64,000 nt of DNA from Candidatus Schneideria nysicola (GTDB taxonomy: Bacteria > Pseudomonadota > Gammaproteobacteria > Enterobacterales > Enterobacteriaceae). Shown here piece by piece: positions 1 through 11,868 of this stretch (position 1 is the first letter of the stretch; each line of letters starts with the position of its first letter). Both the position numbers and the translations under genes were made by a program. The notes under the pieces are model-generated. The model saw nothing but the letters and a program-made list of their open reading frames with translations, did no database searches and was not told where the DNA came from. The stretch is from NCBI RefSeq assembly GCF_019923565.1, contig NZ_CP074435.1, forward strand, positions 95,089-159,088, written 5' to 3'.

Positions 1-161
1 TCCGTACCCTATATCCAAAAGCACATTTTGTCACTCTTTTTGCTAAACCTTCTGGACGTTTATTCGTTGATGATTATGTTGTTGATATTCCTCAAAATAC
101 TTGGATAGAACAACCATGGGATATGGGGTTTACCTTTATACCTCCATTAATAAGAGAATAA
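1..161 (+). CDS. gpt: Xanthine-guanine phosphoribosyltransferase, C-terminal part (5' end outside window)
   Basis: The first codon in frame starts at base 3 and the gene ends at TAA 159-161, giving the last 52 residues. They match the C-terminus of E. coli Gpt closely, with [36 protein letters not shown] and a PPL tail. Gpt is a cytoplasmic purine salvage enzyme that joins PRPP to guanine, xanthine or hypoxanthine; it would use the product of prs (11.9 kb) and complement purA and guaC. The catalytic PRPP loop lies upstream of the window. The gene converges on asnS with only 14 bases between the stop codons. Identity is very likely; completeness cannot be judged. Confidence 0.9.
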   Translation, partial: RTLYPKAHFVTLFAKPSGRLFVDDYVVDIPQNTWIEQPWDMGFTFIPPLIRE

Positions 162-175
162 TAACGTTATCATAT

Positions 176-1579
176 CTAGAAACTTATATTTCCAGGAGTA
201 CGTGGGAAGGGTATAACATCACGAATATTGTTTAATCCAGTAACATAAGATACTAATCGATCAAAACCGAGTCCAAATCCTGAATGAGGTACCGTTCCAT
301 ATTTTCTAAGATCACGATACCACCAATAATTCTCTTTATTCATACCTAAGGCATCCAAACGTTTATCTAACTTCTCTAAACGTTCTTCACGTTGTGATCC
401 TCCAATAATTTCACCTATTCCTGGAAATAATATATCTAATGCTGAAACGGTCTTATCATCCTCATTTACACGCATATAAAATGCTTTTATCTCTTTAGGA
501 TAATTTTTTATTATTATGGGTGAAGGAAAATATTTCTCTAATAAATACTTTTCATGTTCCGAAGACAATTCTTGACCCCAATAAAAATTTTTTTCAAATT
601 TCACATGAGCATAACGTAAAATATCGGAAACTTCATTATAATCTATTCTAATAAATTTAGATAAAATACATTGCTCTAACTGATTAATAAGATTTTTTGA
701 CATACTTCTTTGGGATAAAAATTCTATATCATCATAACGTTCTTCTAAAATAACTTTAAAAATATCTTTAAGCATACATTCCGCCAATTCTGCAATATCG
801 TCTAAATTAGCAAATGCTACTTCCGGTTCTACCATCCAAAATTCAGATAAATGTCGCTTGGTATGAGAATTTTCCGCACGAAAAGTTGGACCAAAAGTAT
901 ATACTCTTGATACAGCACAAGCATAAGCTTCACCATTAAGTTGTCCAGAAACTGTTAAAAATGCCTCTTTACCAAAGAAATCTTCTTTGAAATCTATTTT
1001 TCCATTTTTTTTTCGTGGAAGATTCTCTAAGTCTAGAGTGGAGACTCTAAACATATGGCCAACTCCTTCTGTATCAGCAGCGGTAATAACAGGAGTTGAA
1101 ACCCAAAAAAAACCTCTTTGATGCATGAATTGATGAATAGCCCATGCTAAAGTATGACGTATTCTTGTAACTGCACCTATTGTATGAGTACGGGGACGTA
1201 AATGAGCTACCTCTCTCAAATAAGAGAGATTATGACGCTTAGCAGCAATCGGATATGTATTAGGATCTTCAATCCACCCCAATACCGTTAGATTGTTTCC
1301 TACTAGCTCAAAAGATTGACCACTAGATGGAGATTGAACGATTTTTCCAACAATTGAAACAGAACAACCCGTGGTAAGATGTAAAACTTCTTCTTTATAG
1401 TTGGGTAACGTATTATGTATTATAACTTGTAACGATCCTAAACAAGAACCATCATAAATATGAAGAAATGAAATACCTAATTTAGAGTCTCGTCGTGTGC
1501 GTATCCATCCACGTAATATTACTTGACTATTTAGGATTATATTACCTTGTAATACTTCAAATACAGAAACCAGCTTCAT
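176..1579 (-). CDS. asnS: Asparaginyl-tRNA synthetase
   Basis: Charges tRNA-Asn with asparagine in the cytoplasm. The 467-residue protein is as long as E. coli AsnS (466). The N-terminal OB-fold that binds the anticodon spans about 15-110. The class II catalytic domain follows, with motif 2 ([16 protein letters not shown]) at about 233-248 and motif 3 (GFGLGFDRL) at 434-442. Its substrate tRNA-Asn is encoded at 29.5 kb. In E. coli asnS lies near pncB; here the neighbours are gpt and mreD, so the surroundings are rearranged. The frame crosses a run of nine A (bases 1005-1013) without interruption. Start is ATG; no strong Shine-Dalgarno is visible. Confidence 0.97.
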   Translation of the reverse strand: MKLVSVFEVLQGNIILNSQVILRGWIRTRRDSKLGISFLHIYDGSCLGSLQVIIHNTLPNYKEEVLHLTTGCSVSIVGKIVQSPSSGQSFELVGNNLTVLGWIEDPNTYPIAAKRHNLSYLREVAHLRPRTHTIGAVTRIRHTLAWAIHQFMHQRGFFWVSTPVITAADTEGVGHMFRVSTLDLENLPRKKNGKIDFKEDFFGKEAFLTVSGQLNGEAYACAVSRVYTFGPTFRAENSHTKRHLSEFWMVEPEVAFANLDDIAELAECMLKDIFKVILEERYDDIEFLSQRSMSKNLINQLEQCILSKFIRIDYNEVSDILRYAHVKFEKNFYWGQELSSEHEKYLLEKYFPSPIIIKNYPKEIKAFYMRVNEDDKTVSALDILFPGIGEIIGGSQREERLEKLDKRLDALGMNKENYWWYRDLRKYGTVPHSGFGLGFDRLVSYVTGLNNIRDVIPFPRTPGNISF

Positions 1580-1688
1580 ATTATGCTTTACTCTTCAAAT
1601 ATTTAAAAATTATTTTCTTATATTAATAGAAAAAGAAACTCGTTGTAAATAATTTTAGAGTATATATATAGGAAACAAATATTTCCTA

Positions 1689-2195
1689 TTAGTTTATTCT
1701 TCTCCTTATATAGAAGAATAAACTCTTATTCATAAGATATAAAATAACAGGCCAAAACAATCCATCTCCAATAATTTCCAAAAAGAGTTCAGAACTAAAT
1801 CTCATTGTAGAGATCATATATAGTATTAAAAATATAATGATTTTGGTAATTAATAATAATAACATAATAATTAATGTTTGATAATAAATAGATATTCTCT
1901 GAAGGAAATGAATATTTAATATAATTAGATAAGTCAATAAACTCATCGCTATTCCCTGTATTCCTACAGTGATATCTAATAAAATATCCATCGCTAATCC
2001 CAGTATAAAACCAATGCCAATATTAAATTGAGAAGGAATTGTAATTATCCAGTAAATTAATATTAAATTAATCCAAGAAGGTTTAAATAAATTCAATTGA
2101 CTTGGCCACAAAGGAAAAATTTGTAAAATAAATGCAATAAAAAAAGATATCCAAACTATCCCATTGCAACGATAGTAACAACATTGATTATTCAT
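1689..2195 (-). CDS. mreD: Rod shape-determining membrane protein MreD
   Basis: Inner-membrane partner of MreB and MreC in the elongasome that directs lateral wall synthesis. The 168-residue protein (E. coli 162) is almost wholly hydrophobic, with five or so membrane segments and the family-like stretch NIGIGFILGLAMDILLD near residues 58-74. It is the third gene of mreB-mreC-mreD on the minus strand, 7 bases after mreC. Sequence conservation is low, as usual for MreD, so position in the operon is important support. The last codons lie inside a 13-bp perfect inverted repeat (1691-1724). Confidence 0.9.
   Translation of the reverse strand: MNNQCCYYRCNGIVWISFFIAFILQIFPLWPSQLNLFKPSWINLILIYWIITIPSQFNIGIGFILGLAMDILLDITVGIQGIAMSLLTYLIILNIHFLQRISIYYQTLIIMLLLLITKIIIFLILYMISTMRFSSELFLEIIGDGLFWPVILYLMNKSLFFYIRRRIN
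1691..1724 (-). repeat. 13-bp perfect inverted repeat at the mreD stop codon
   Basis: The arms AGTTTATTCTTCT (1691-1703) and AGAAGAATAAACT (1712-1724) are exact reverse complements with an 8-base loop. The structure covers the last codons of mreD and the first base of its stop. A second, weaker repeat (AGGAAA / TTTCCT) follows at about 1670-1687. No long U-run follows on the transcript, so this is not a textbook Rho-independent terminator. It may end or protect the mreBCD mRNA. Confidence 0.45.
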
Positions 2196-2202
2196 AAAAA
2201 AA

Positions 2203-3129
2203 TCAATTAGTATTGCTTATTATATGCATAAATCTTTTTTTCGCTAAATCGTGTACTTCATCCGGCGATAATGGCGGATTATCCGTATAATTAAGTAATA
2301 AAAGATAATATAAATTTTGTAATAATGCAGTAGGCTTGGCATAGATAATTGTACGATTGTGTTTAGTATCGATTTGTATAGAAGACACCACGGCTACAGG
2401 ATATCCTTCAGGGAAACGCCCTCCTACTCCAGAAGTCACAAAAATATCACCAACTTTAATATCTTTAATATAAGGAGAATATTCTATTTTAAAATCTTTA
2501 CCATATCCACTTCCAGTAATAATCATACGTATATTATTACGTAATACTTGAATAGGTAATGCATGAGATACATCACAAATAAGCAACACTCTACTACTAG
2601 TGCTAGTAGTAGATATAACTTGTCCTACTATTCCTTGATGGTTTATTACAGGTTGACCTATATAAACTCCATCTTGGGATCCTTTATCAATCAGTATTTG
2701 ACTACGATAAGGACTTAAGTCAGTCGAGATTACTTTAGTCAGAATTTTTTTTTCATTATAACGTAATGGTGATCCTAATAACTGTTTTAAAACATCATTT
2801 TCTCTTTTATAATATTTTAATAATAGTTGATTACTGATATTAATAAATAGTGCTTTTTTTAAAGCTTGATTTTCTCTTACAATTTCATGACTATTTTTGA
2901 GAATTATTTTTATATCCTCAAATCTTTCATATGAATAATTTGTTATAAAATAAATTTTACTGATCATACAATGAAATTGTGAGCGAATACGATGAAATGT
3001 ATCATATTGAGAATCTAGAAAGATTATTAAGATAGAAGTTATAGTAGCTAAAAAAAATTTTAGATGTAATGAATAATCTTTATTAAAAAGAGGTCTCCTT
3101 TGAAAGAAGGGGAGGATATGAAAAAACAA
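2203..3129 (-). CDS. mreC: Rod shape-determining protein MreC
   Basis: Bitopic inner-membrane protein of the elongasome; its periplasmic part links MreB/MreD to PBP2. A hydrophobic segment lies at about residues 24-40, followed by a helical region (about 70-110) and the beta-rich MreC domain with RVLLICDVSHALPIQVLR and SGVGGRFPEGYPVAVVSS, which match E. coli nearly word for word. At 308 residues it is about 60 shorter than E. coli MreC because the Pro/Ala/Gln-rich C-terminal tail is missing, a common kind of trimming in reduced genomes. It lies between mreB and mreD in the usual order. Confidence 0.95.
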   Translation of the reverse strand: MFFHILPFFQRRPLFNKDYSLHLKFFLATITSILIIFLDSQYDTFHRIRSQFHCMISKIYFITNYSYERFEDIKIILKNSHEIVRENQALKKALFINISNQLLLKYYKRENDVLKQLLGSPLRYNEKKILTKVISTDLSPYRSQILIDKGSQDGVYIGQPVINHQGIVGQVISTTSTSSRVLLICDVSHALPIQVLRNNIRMIITGSGYGKDFKIEYSPYIKDIKVGDIFVTSGVGGRFPEGYPVAVVSSIQIDTKHNRTIIYAKPTALLQNLYYLLLLNYTDNPPLSPDEVHDLAKKRFMHIISNTN

Positions 3130-3144
3130 AATATATAATCCTAT

Positions 3145-4206
<1,062 letters not shown>

Positions 4207-4241
4207 TCAAAATAAAGAAAAAATAATAATAACTAATGAAT

Positions 4242-5258
4242 TTATTTTTCAGGTTGAAGAAACCCAATTACATTATATACCTTTTCTAAAGTAGTTTGTG
4301 CTCTTACTTTAGCCTGTTCTGCTCCTTTACTCAATATCTGTTTGAGATAAGTTTCATCTGACCTTAATCTAAAATAACGCTGTTGTAAACGAATTAGTAC
4401 GGTTAAAACCGCATCAGATACCACTTGCTTAAGCTGGCTATAGACTTTTCCTTGAAAAGTCAATTCTAAACATTCTATAGATGTCCCACTAAATCCAGAA
4501 AGAATACTTAATAAATTAGATACACCAGGCTTATAAATTGGATCATATCGTATTACAGGAGGTTTATCTGAATCCGTTATTGCACGTAGAATTTTTTTTC
4601 TAACTAAATCTGGATGATCTAGAAGACCAATTCTATTATGAGAATCCGTATCTGATTTAGACATTTTTTTATATGGATTTAGCAAGGACATAATACGACA
4701 ACCTGTTTGGGGTATATAGGATTCAGGTATGGTAAAAACCTTACCATATAAAGTATTAAACCTTTTAGCAATATTACAACTCAACTCTAAATGTTGTCTT
4801 TGATCCTCCCCCACTGGGACTTTATTGGTCTGATAGAGAAGAATATCAGCCGCCATTAACACTGGATAATTAAATAAACCCACATTAATATTATCAGTAT
4901 AATGTAATGATTTATTCTTAAATTGGGTCATACGATTTAATTCACCAAAATATGTATAACAATTTAGTAACCAACATAATTGACTGTGTTCTGGAACATG
5001 AGATTGAAGAAATATTATACTTTTATTAGGATCAATGCCACAAGCAAGATATATGGCTAGTATATCAAGAGAGGTTTTTTTTAATATATCTGCATTCTGT
5101 CTAACCGTAATAGCGTGTAAATCAACGATACTATAAATGCAATCATAAGTATTTTGCATGATTTCCCAATGACGTAATGCACCTATATAGTTACCAATTG
5201 TTATCTCTCCAGAAGGTTGCATCCCACTAAATACAGTATATTTTTTATTTTTTAACAT
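4242..5258 (-). CDS. trpS: Tryptophanyl-tRNA synthetase
   Basis: Class I synthetase that charges tRNA-Trp. The HIGH-like signature TIGN is at 20-23 and KMSKS at 198-202. The length (338) is close to E. coli TrpS (334). In E. coli the order is aroK-aroB-damX-dam-rpe-gph-trpS. Here the same order remains on the minus strand with damX, dam and gph gone. A 114-base spacer separates it from rpe upstream. Confidence 0.97.
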   Translation of the reverse strand: MLKNKKYTVFSGMQPSGEITIGNYIGALRHWEIMQNTYDCIYSIVDLHAITVRQNADILKKTSLDILAIYLACGIDPNKSIIFLQSHVPEHSQLCWLLNCYTYFGELNRMTQFKNKSLHYTDNINVGLFNYPVLMAADILLYQTNKVPVGEDQRQHLELSCNIAKRFNTLYGKVFTIPESYIPQTGCRIMSLLNPYKKMSKSDTDSHNRIGLLDHPDLVRKKILRAITDSDKPPVIRYDPIYKPGVSNLLSILSGFSGTSIECLELTFQGKVYSQLKQVVSDAVLTVLIRLQQRYFRLRSDETYLKQILSKGAEQAKVRAQTTLEKVYNVIGFLQPEK

Positions 5259-5372
5259 ATTTTTATTTATTAATAAAAAAAGAAGGAAATTTTTACATTA
5301 CTCTTATCAAATAGTTTTATCAAGTTACAATTTGGTATTGCTTAACCAATGAATGTCTCTTTAAATAAAAAA

Positions 5373-6077
5373 TTAATAAGAATCTGTATCTGCATATTCT
5401 TTCAAAATAGAGAACATTTTTTTTATTGTAGATTGATAATTTTTTTGATTAAAAATAGCCGATCCAATAACAAAAATATTGGCACCAGCATGAGCTATAG
5501 ATCCAATATTGTTTATATTAATTCCTCCATCTACTGATAAAAGTATCCGAGGATTGGTTTGCTTAATTAAGGATTTAGTTTGTTTAATTTTTTTTAAGAT
5601 ATTTGGAATAAATGGTTGGCCACTAAACCCTGGATTAACTAACATAATTAAAATCATATCAAGCTTATCTATGACATATTCTAAACAATCAAGAGAGGTC
5701 GCTGGATTTAAAGCAAGTCCAGCTTTACAACCATAATCTTTAATTAATTGAAGAGAACGATCGATATGTAATGAGGCTTCGGGATGAAAAGAAATATAAT
5801 TTGCACCTGCTTCCGCAAAATTACGAATCATATTATCTACGGGTTTTACCATTAAATGTACATCAATTGGATGAGTAATACCATAATGACGAAGAGACTT
5901 AAGGACAAGAGGACCTATAGTAAGATTAGGTACATAGTGATTATCCATTACATCAAAATGGATCATATCCGCACCAGCAGATATTACCTGATTAATATCT
6001 GAACCTAAATTGGCAAAATTTGCCGATAAAATCGATGGTGCTATTTGAATCATTCTCATATTAATTTTTCTATTCAT
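5373..6077 (-). CDS. rpe: Ribulose-phosphate 3-epimerase
   Basis: Interconverts ribulose-5-phosphate and xylulose-5-phosphate in the pentose phosphate pathway, which feeds prs with ribose-5-phosphate and the shikimate route with erythrose-4-phosphate. TIM-barrel motifs are intact: [12 protein letters not shown] (40-51), [10 protein letters not shown] (72-81), FHPEAS and DGGINI near 185. Length is 234 (E. coli 225). ATG codons also occur at residues 7 and 9, and the family normally begins near IAPSIL, so the true start may be up to 24 bases downstream. No clear ribosome site decides it. aroB ends 6 bases upstream. Confidence 0.95.
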   Translation of the reverse strand: MNRKINMRMIQIAPSILSANFANLGSDINQVISAGADMIHFDVMDNHYVPNLTIGPLVLKSLRHYGITHPIDVHLMVKPVDNMIRNFAEAGANYISFHPEASLHIDRSLQLIKDYGCKAGLALNPATSLDCLEYVIDKLDMILIMLVNPGFSGQPFIPNILKKIKQTKSLIKQTNPRILLSVDGGININNIGSIAHAGANIFVIGSAIFNQKNYQSTIKKMFSILKEYADTDSY

Positions 6078-6083
6078 TATAGA

Positions 6084-7187
6084 TTAGATAGTAACGCTAT
6101 CGCTATTACTATCTTCGATAGCTGATAATATGACTTTATTTTCTATATTAGAAAAAACATCCGCATTTCCTATAGATAATGGAAGTACTAAACGTAATTT
6201 TTTATCATTAGAAATAACTTTTTTATCATGAATCATATATGATAAATAATCACTTGGAGACATATCTTTAGGTCCCACAATAGGTAAATGAGCACGCAAA
6301 AGAAGAGTTTGAATTCTGTCCATATCTTCTTTCTTTAAATATCCTAAATAATAGGAGGTACGTGCCGCCATCATCATTCCTACTGATATAGCTTCTCCAT
6401 GTAACCAACTAAGATAGTTCGTATAAGATTCAATAGCATGTCCATAAGTATGACCAAGATTGAGTAAAACACGTGAATTCTGATCATATTCGTCATGAGT
6501 AACAATATTGGATTTCAATTGACAACAATAAGGAACACAATACATTAAAGCTTTTAAATCTAAAGTAAGAAGTAAATCTAAATTATTTTCAAGCCAATTG
6601 AAAAAATCACCATCTAAAATAATTCCATACTTTATAATTTCTGCTAAACCTGAATAAAATTGTCTTTTCGATAAGGTATGAAGACAGTTTAAATCAACTA
6701 TTACTGAAATAGGTTGATGAAAAGCACCAATCATATTTTTTCCAAGTTTATGATTTACTGCAGTTTTTCCTCCAATTGCCGCATCAACTTGAGCTAAAAG
6801 AGTAGTAGGAACTTGAATAAAACGTATCCCTCTTTGATAACTTGCTGCGGCGAAACCCACTAAATCTCCTATTACACCTCCACCAAAAGCAATTAATATT
6901 GCATCTCTACCATAAGATTTTTTTATTAATAAAGTAAAAATTCGATTCAGTATCGATAGAGATTTATATTGTTCACCATCTGGTAAAATTATAGTATCTA
7001 CATTGATATTTGCTAAATTAAAGCTTTTTATCAATTTATTTAAATATAATGATGCTATAGAAGTATTAGTAACTAACATTACTCTATCACTATCATACAA
7101 TGGCCAAGCTTTTGGATCATAAATTAAACCCGATTCGATAAGAATCGGATAGCTTTTTGATTTCAATTTGACTATAATTTTCACCAT
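6084..7187 (-). CDS. aroB: 3-dehydroquinate synthase
   Basis: Second step of the shikimate pathway: cyclises DAHP to 3-dehydroquinate with NAD and a metal. The NAD-binding GGGVIGDLVGFAAASYQRG block, KTAVNH, and metal ligands in EIIKYG and LNLGHTYGHAIE are present. I place the start at the ATG at 7187 because MVKIIVKLKSKSYPI aligns with the E. coli N-terminus. An in-frame ATG nine codons upstream (7214) overlaps a GGGAG ribosome-site-like stretch. Forms aroK-aroB with the gene 84 bases upstream. Shikimate genes in this window (aroB, aroK, aroQ) suggest chorismate is still made. Confidence 0.94.
   Translation of the reverse strand: MVKIIVKLKSKSYPILIESGLIYDPKAWPLYDSDRVMLVTNTSIASLYLNKLIKSFNLANINVDTIILPDGEQYKSLSILNRIFTLLIKKSYGRDAILIAFGGGVIGDLVGFAAASYQRGIRFIQVPTTLLAQVDAAIGGKTAVNHKLGKNMIGAFHQPISVIVDLNCLHTLSKRQFYSGLAEIIKYGIILDGDFFNWLENNLDLLLTLDLKALMYCVPYCCQLKSNIVTHDEYDQNSRVLLNLGHTYGHAIESYTNYLSWLHGEAISVGMMMAARTSYYLGYLKKEDMDRIQTLLLRAHLPIVGPKDMSPSDYLSYMIHDKKVISNDKKLRLVLPLSIGNADVFSNIENKVILSAIEDSNSDSVTI
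6087..6113. repeat. 8-bp inverted repeat inside the aroB 3' end
   Basis: GATAGTAA (6087-6094) and TTACTATC (6106-6113) pair around an 11-base loop. The repeat encodes the poorly conserved last residues of AroB (a Ser/Asp-rich tail), just before the rpe start. It could form an mRNA hairpin between the two genes, but it may equally reflect low-complexity coding sequence. Confidence 0.25.
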
Positions 7188-7271
7188 AAAAGTGATATCA
7201 CTCCCTATTACCAATTAATTATTTATAGTTAAATATCTTGTTAGTAATGATTTATCTAAACCAAATTTGAT

Positions 7272-7793
7272 TTACTTTTTTTCAAGAAGTATAATTATCT
7301 GATTAACAATAAATTTTACACTACTATCATCTGTACAGACCGTAATATCTGCAATTTCTTCATACATAGGAATACGCTCTTTCGCAAGATTTTCCAATAC
7401 AACACGTGAAGATGTCGCCACTTGTAATAGTGGACGTTTTTTATCTAGATGAGTTCTTAATAATTGTTTTTCTATAGTTGTTCTAAGATATACTACTATT
7501 CCTCTAGCACATAATCGATTTCTCGTTTCCCGTGATTTTATCGAACCTCCCCCAGTAGCTAATATAATACCTTGTTTTTTTGTAATTTCGTCTATTATTT
7601 TTTCTTCCCTATCACGAAAACCCTCTTCGCCTTCTACATCAAATACCCAACTTATATCTGCTCCAGTACGTTTTTCAATTTCATGATCGGAATCAAAAAA
7701 CTCCATATTTAATTGATAGGATAATTGTCGGCCTATAGTACTTTTTCCAGCACCCATGGGTCCAATAAGAAATATATTACGTTTTTCTACCAT
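7272..7793 (-). CDS. aroK: Shikimate kinase
   Basis: Phosphorylates shikimate with ATP in the pathway to chorismate. The 173-residue protein equals E. coli AroK in length and is very similar throughout: Walker [10 protein letters not shown] (11-19), shikimate-binding [20 protein letters not shown], and ATGGGS near 80. It heads the minus-strand block aroK-aroB-rpe-trpS, as in E. coli. The upstream spacer to kdsA holds two small inverted repeats. Confidence 0.97.
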   Translation of the reverse strand: MVEKRNIFLIGPMGAGKSTIGRQLSYQLNMEFFDSDHEIEKRTGADISWVFDVEGEEGFRDREEKIIDEITKKQGIILATGGGSIKSRETRNRLCARGIVVYLRTTIEKQLLRTHLDKKRPLLQVATSSRVVLENLAKERIPMYEEIADITVCTDDSSVKFIVNQIIILLEKK

Positions 7794-7856
7794 ATTTTAT
7801 TTGATTAATAATTAAATGAATGATGATGACTATTAAAGCAACTTAATAAAAATTGC

Positions 7857-7900
7857 TCTTCTTTATAAGAAGAAAATATCATAGTACTTCTTAAGAAGTA
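7857..7900. repeat. Two small inverted repeats in the aroK-kdsA spacer
   Basis: TCTTCTT / AAGAAGA (7857-7873, 3-base loop) is followed by a perfect 16-base palindrome, TACTTCTTAAGAAGTA (7885-7900). They lie between the kdsA stop and the aroK start. One may fold in the kdsA 3' untranslated RNA. No T-run suitable for intrinsic termination adjoins them, so their role is unknown. Confidence 0.35.
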
Positions 7901-7906
7901 TATAAT

Positions 7907-8761
<855 letters not shown>

Positions 8762-8804
8762 TCATTGATAGATATAATATACATAATGAATTAAGTAAAA
8801 TTAA

Positions 8805-9641
8805 TTAATATACTCTCCCTAAAGTTACACGTTCATTTCCAGTATAATCTTTGAAAGTATTAATATGAACAAATCCAGTAGAAGCAAATAAATTACGTAC
8901 ATATTTTCCTTGATTCCAAGCATGTTCTAATACTAACCAACCACCAGATAATAAATATTTTTTAGCACTATTACAAATTATCGTAATCTGTTCGACTCCT
9001 TTTTTTCCAGATATTAATGCATATTTAGGTTCAAAACGTACATCTCCAATATTTAAATATGGATCATTTTCAGAGATATAAGGGGGATTACTTACAATTA
9101 TATGATAAGCAATCTTTTTTAATGGATTAAACCAATCTCCACAAATAAACTGTATGTTATTGATTTTTAATGAAATTTGATTATAACGTGCTAATTTAAT
9201 TGCCTCAATACTAGAGTCGATTCCTACAATAAACCATTTACTCCTTTCATAAGCCAATGCACAGGTTATAGCACCTGTTCCAGTTCCTAAATCTAAGACT
9301 CTAATTTCTATATTAGCAAATAAATTTAATGTTTGTTCAACTAAACATTCCGTATCAGCTCTAGGAATAAAAGTAGCAGAATTTACGGAAAAGGGTAAAG
9401 ACCAAAACTCACGTTTTCCAATTAAATAAGCAATAGGTTCACCCAATTCACGACGTTTAAGTAAAGTTTCTAACTCTCTATATTCTGTATCAGTGATTTT
9501 AGTGTCACTATATGCTAATAATTTAGCACGTGAAAAACCCGTCACTTTACCTAAAAGAATTTCGGCCTCAAGTATACTATTTATCATTGGACTTAAACTT
9601 AAACGTTTACTAGCTTGTCTTAACCATTGATTCCAGTTCAT
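8805..9641 (-). CDS. prmC: Release factor glutamine methyltransferase
   Basis: Methylates the glutamine of the GGQ motif in release factors RF1 and RF2 using SAM. From the chosen ATG (9641) the protein is 278 residues, matching E. coli PrmC (277). SAM motif DLGTGTG is at about 117-123 and the catalytic NPPY at 185-188. A longer frame to 9719 exists but its extra 26 residues have no counterpart in the family. The start lies 32 bases inside the end of prfA, its substrate gene, which suggests translational coupling. Confidence 0.94.
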   Translation of the reverse strand: MNWNQWLRQASKRLSLSPMINSILEAEILLGKVTGFSRAKLLAYSDTKITDTEYRELETLLKRRELGEPIAYLIGKREFWSLPFSVNSATFIPRADTECLVEQTLNLFANIEIRVLDLGTGTGAITCALAYERSKWFIVGIDSSIEAIKLARYNQISLKINNIQFICGDWFNPLKKIAYHIIVSNPPYISENDPYLNIGDVRFEPKYALISGKKGVEQITIICNSAKKYLLSGGWLVLEHAWNQGKYVRNLFASTGFVHINTFKDYTGNERVTLGRVY

Positions 9642-10731
9642 AATAATTGAAAAATATTTCTGATAGTCTCTCCAATTGATGTTCTTTTCGAAGAGGGTTA
9701 ATAAGTAAATTAAGATCACCTGAAAGAATTTTATCTAAACAATAAAGAGTTAGATTAATACGATGATCAGTCACACGATTTTGAGTAAAATTATATGTAC
9801 GAATACGATCAGAACGATCACCACTTCCAAGAAGATTACGACGTAATGAAGATTGTTCCTGCTGTCTTTTTTTTTCATCTGCAGCATATAATCTAGCAGC
9901 TAATACTGATAAAGCTTTAGCTTTGTTTTTATGTTGTGATCGTTCATCTTGACATTCTACTACTAATTTAGTGGGTATATGAGTAATACGAATAGCTGAA
10001 TCTGTAGTATTGACATGCTGTCCACCTGCTCCTGATGAACGGAAAGTATCAATACGCAAATCATTTAGACAAATTTTAGGATATTCTTTTTCAGAAAGAA
10101 TAGGCATTACTGCTACTGTACAGGTAGAGGTATGTATTCTACCTTGAGATTCAGTATCTGGTATTCTTTGTACACGATGACCTCCAGATTCAAATTTTAA
10201 TTGACTATAAGCACCTTTATTAGGTATACTAATAATCACTTCTCTGAATCCACCATGTTCACTATAGCTCGTTGTGACAATCTCTAATTGCCATTGCAAC
10301 CTTTCTATATATTCATTATACATACGAAAGAGATCACTAGCAAATAGAGTTGATTCTACTCCACCAGTTGCAGAATGTATTTCTAAAAAACAACCTCTAT
10401 CATCATTAATTTCTTTAGGGAGTAAAATTATATATAATTTTTCTTCTATCTCTTCTAATTCAGATTGATATTGTTTGATTTCATTTTTAGCAAGATCAAT
10501 ATCATTAATAGTATCTGCTGAGTCTATAATCATTTTTTGAAAAATACTAATATCTTCTTTTATTCGTTTCCATTGATTAAAATAATGATTAATTTCAGAA
10601 AGTTTGATATATTCTTTAGATATTTTATTTAAAAACTCAGAATCGATTTTATCTGGATTATTCAATAATGATTCGATTTTTACATATTGATTCTGTAACA
10701 TGGTTAATTTATTTAATAAAATGGAATCCAT
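9610..10731 (-). CDS. prfA: Peptide chain release factor 1
   Basis: Recognises UAA and UAG in the ribosomal A site and triggers peptide release. The catalytic GGQ is intact at 236-238 within FRSSGAGGQHVNTTDSA. Two departures from the E. coli protein stand out. The recognition tripeptide PxT reads PDT (191-193) where E. coli has PAT. The usually strict GTGGDEA block reads ATGGVES (121-127). The protein is 373 residues against 360 because the C-terminus runs about 13 residues further and overlaps prmC by 32 bases. hemA, which precedes prfA in E. coli, is absent. No paralogous RF2 is in the window. Confidence 0.95.
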   Translation of the reverse strand: MDSILLNKLTMLQNQYVKIESLLNNPDKIDSEFLNKISKEYIKLSEINHYFNQWKRIKEDISIFQKMIIDSADTINDIDLAKNEIKQYQSELEEIEEKLYIILLPKEINDDRGCFLEIHSATGGVESTLFASDLFRMYNEYIERLQWQLEIVTTSYSEHGGFREVIISIPNKGAYSQLKFESGGHRVQRIPDTESQGRIHTSTCTVAVMPILSEKEYPKICLNDLRIDTFRSSGAGGQHVNTTDSAIRITHIPTKLVVECQDERSQHKNKAKALSVLAARLYAADEKKRQQEQSSLRRNLLGSGDRSDRIRTYNFTQNRVTDHRINLTLYCLDKILSGDLNLLINPLRKEHQLERLSEIFFNYYELESMVKTS

Positions 10732-10936
10732 GATAAAACCTTATTATAAAATAAATTTATAGTGATTAATTTAAATATACAATATTTACTATGACAAACA
10801 CTCATAGATTACGATTAAAATATTTTTATAATATCAATAAATATTTAACTCTTATTAGTAAAAATTTTTTTATTAATCGATCGTTCAATATTTTTAAAGA
10901 ACAAATCTATTCTACTATAGAATTAGTACACTAGAA

Positions 10937-10953
10937 TAGTGATTTAATCACTA
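10937..10953. repeat. Palindrome upstream of ispE
   Basis: TAGTGATT-T-AATCACTA is a perfect 8+1+8 palindrome 17 bases before the ispE ATG, in the 238-base divergent spacer between prfA and ispE. It could be a protein-binding dyad or a leader hairpin. The rest of the spacer (10732-10969) is AT-rich and shows no hemA or lolB remnant that I can recognise. Confidence 0.3.
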
Positions 10954-10969
10954 ATCAATAACAATCTTT

Positions 10970-11842
10970 ATGTTAAATAATAAATGGATAGCACCAGCTA
11001 AAATAAATTTATTCTTATATATTACTGGTCGCAAAAAAAATGGGTATCATTTGTTACAAACACTTTATCAATTTCTTAATTATGGTGATATTTTAACTAT
11101 TAATTCAAATTTTAATGGTCGTATTCAATTAATTCATAACTATAATTTTATCTCCGATGAAAAGAATCTTATTATACGTGCGGCACATTTATTAAAAAAT
11201 TTTGTTATGCAAAAAAATAAAAATACCCTTACTTCTTTACTAGGAGCCAATATTTCTTTAAAGAAAGTTATACCAATAGGTGGAGGTCTAGGAGGTGGAT
11301 CCTCAAATGCAGCAACAGTACTTATTGCTCTAAATAAACAATGGAAATTAAACTTAAATTTAAATATATTAGCGAATATAGGTTTAAAACTTGGTGCAGA
11401 TGTCCCATTTTTTATTCGAGGAAAATCCGCTTTTGCTGAAGGAATTGGAGATTGTCTTTTACCCATTTTTCCTAAGGAAAAATGGTATATTATCACAGTC
11501 CCTCCTATAAATATTTCTACTGCAGACATTTTTAATGATCCTAATCTTAAAAGAAATTCTCCTCGTTTATCACTTCTAAAATTATTAGTCATGCCATTTA
11601 AAAATGATTGTGAATTAATAGTAAGGAAACGTTTCGTTATCGTTGATAAACATATCAGCTGGTTATTAAAACATATTCCATCTTCTCGATTAACTGGAAC
11701 AGGATCATGTATATTATCTGAATTTGATACTGAAGATGATGCTAGAAAAATTTTATCTCTCTTTCCTAATTGGATGTATGGGTTTATAGCAAAAAGTACG
11801 AATATCTCACCACTACATAAAAAATTTCTTATTGATTATTGA
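10970..11842 (+). CDS. ispE: 4-diphosphocytidyl-2-C-methyl-D-erythritol kinase
   Basis: GHMP-family kinase of the MEP isoprenoid pathway, needed for undecaprenyl and quinone side chains. Motifs visible: [12 protein letters not shown] (9-20), the ATP-binding [14 protein letters not shown] (102-115), and RLTGTGSC near 245. The protein is 290 residues (E. coli 283). The ispE-prs pair divergent from prfA matches E. coli with lolB and hemA missing at the junction. UppP and MraY in this window use the downstream lipid carrier. Confidence 0.96.
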   Translation: MLNNKWIAPAKINLFLYITGRKKNGYHLLQTLYQFLNYGDILTINSNFNGRIQLIHNYNFISDEKNLIIRAAHLLKNFVMQKNKNTLTSLLGANISLKKVIPIGGGLGGGSSNAATVLIALNKQWKLNLNLNILANIGLKLGADVPFFIRGKSAFAEGIGDCLLPIFPKEKWYIITVPPINISTADIFNDPNLKRNSPRLSLLKLLVMPFKNDCELIVRKRFVIVDKHISWLLKHIPSSRLTGTGSCILSEFDTEDDARKILSLFPNWMYGFIAKSTNISPLHKKFLIDY

Positions 11843-11868
11843 TATTCATTATGAATGAGGTTGTTACC

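Noticed and set aside
10732..10969. hemA or lolB remnants at the prfA-ispE junction
   Set aside because: Synteny predicts them, but no recognisable stretch of either protein could be read in any frame.
11140..11592. A 150-codon open frame antisense to ispE
   Set aside because: Entirely inside a well-supported gene on the other strand, with no family likeness.
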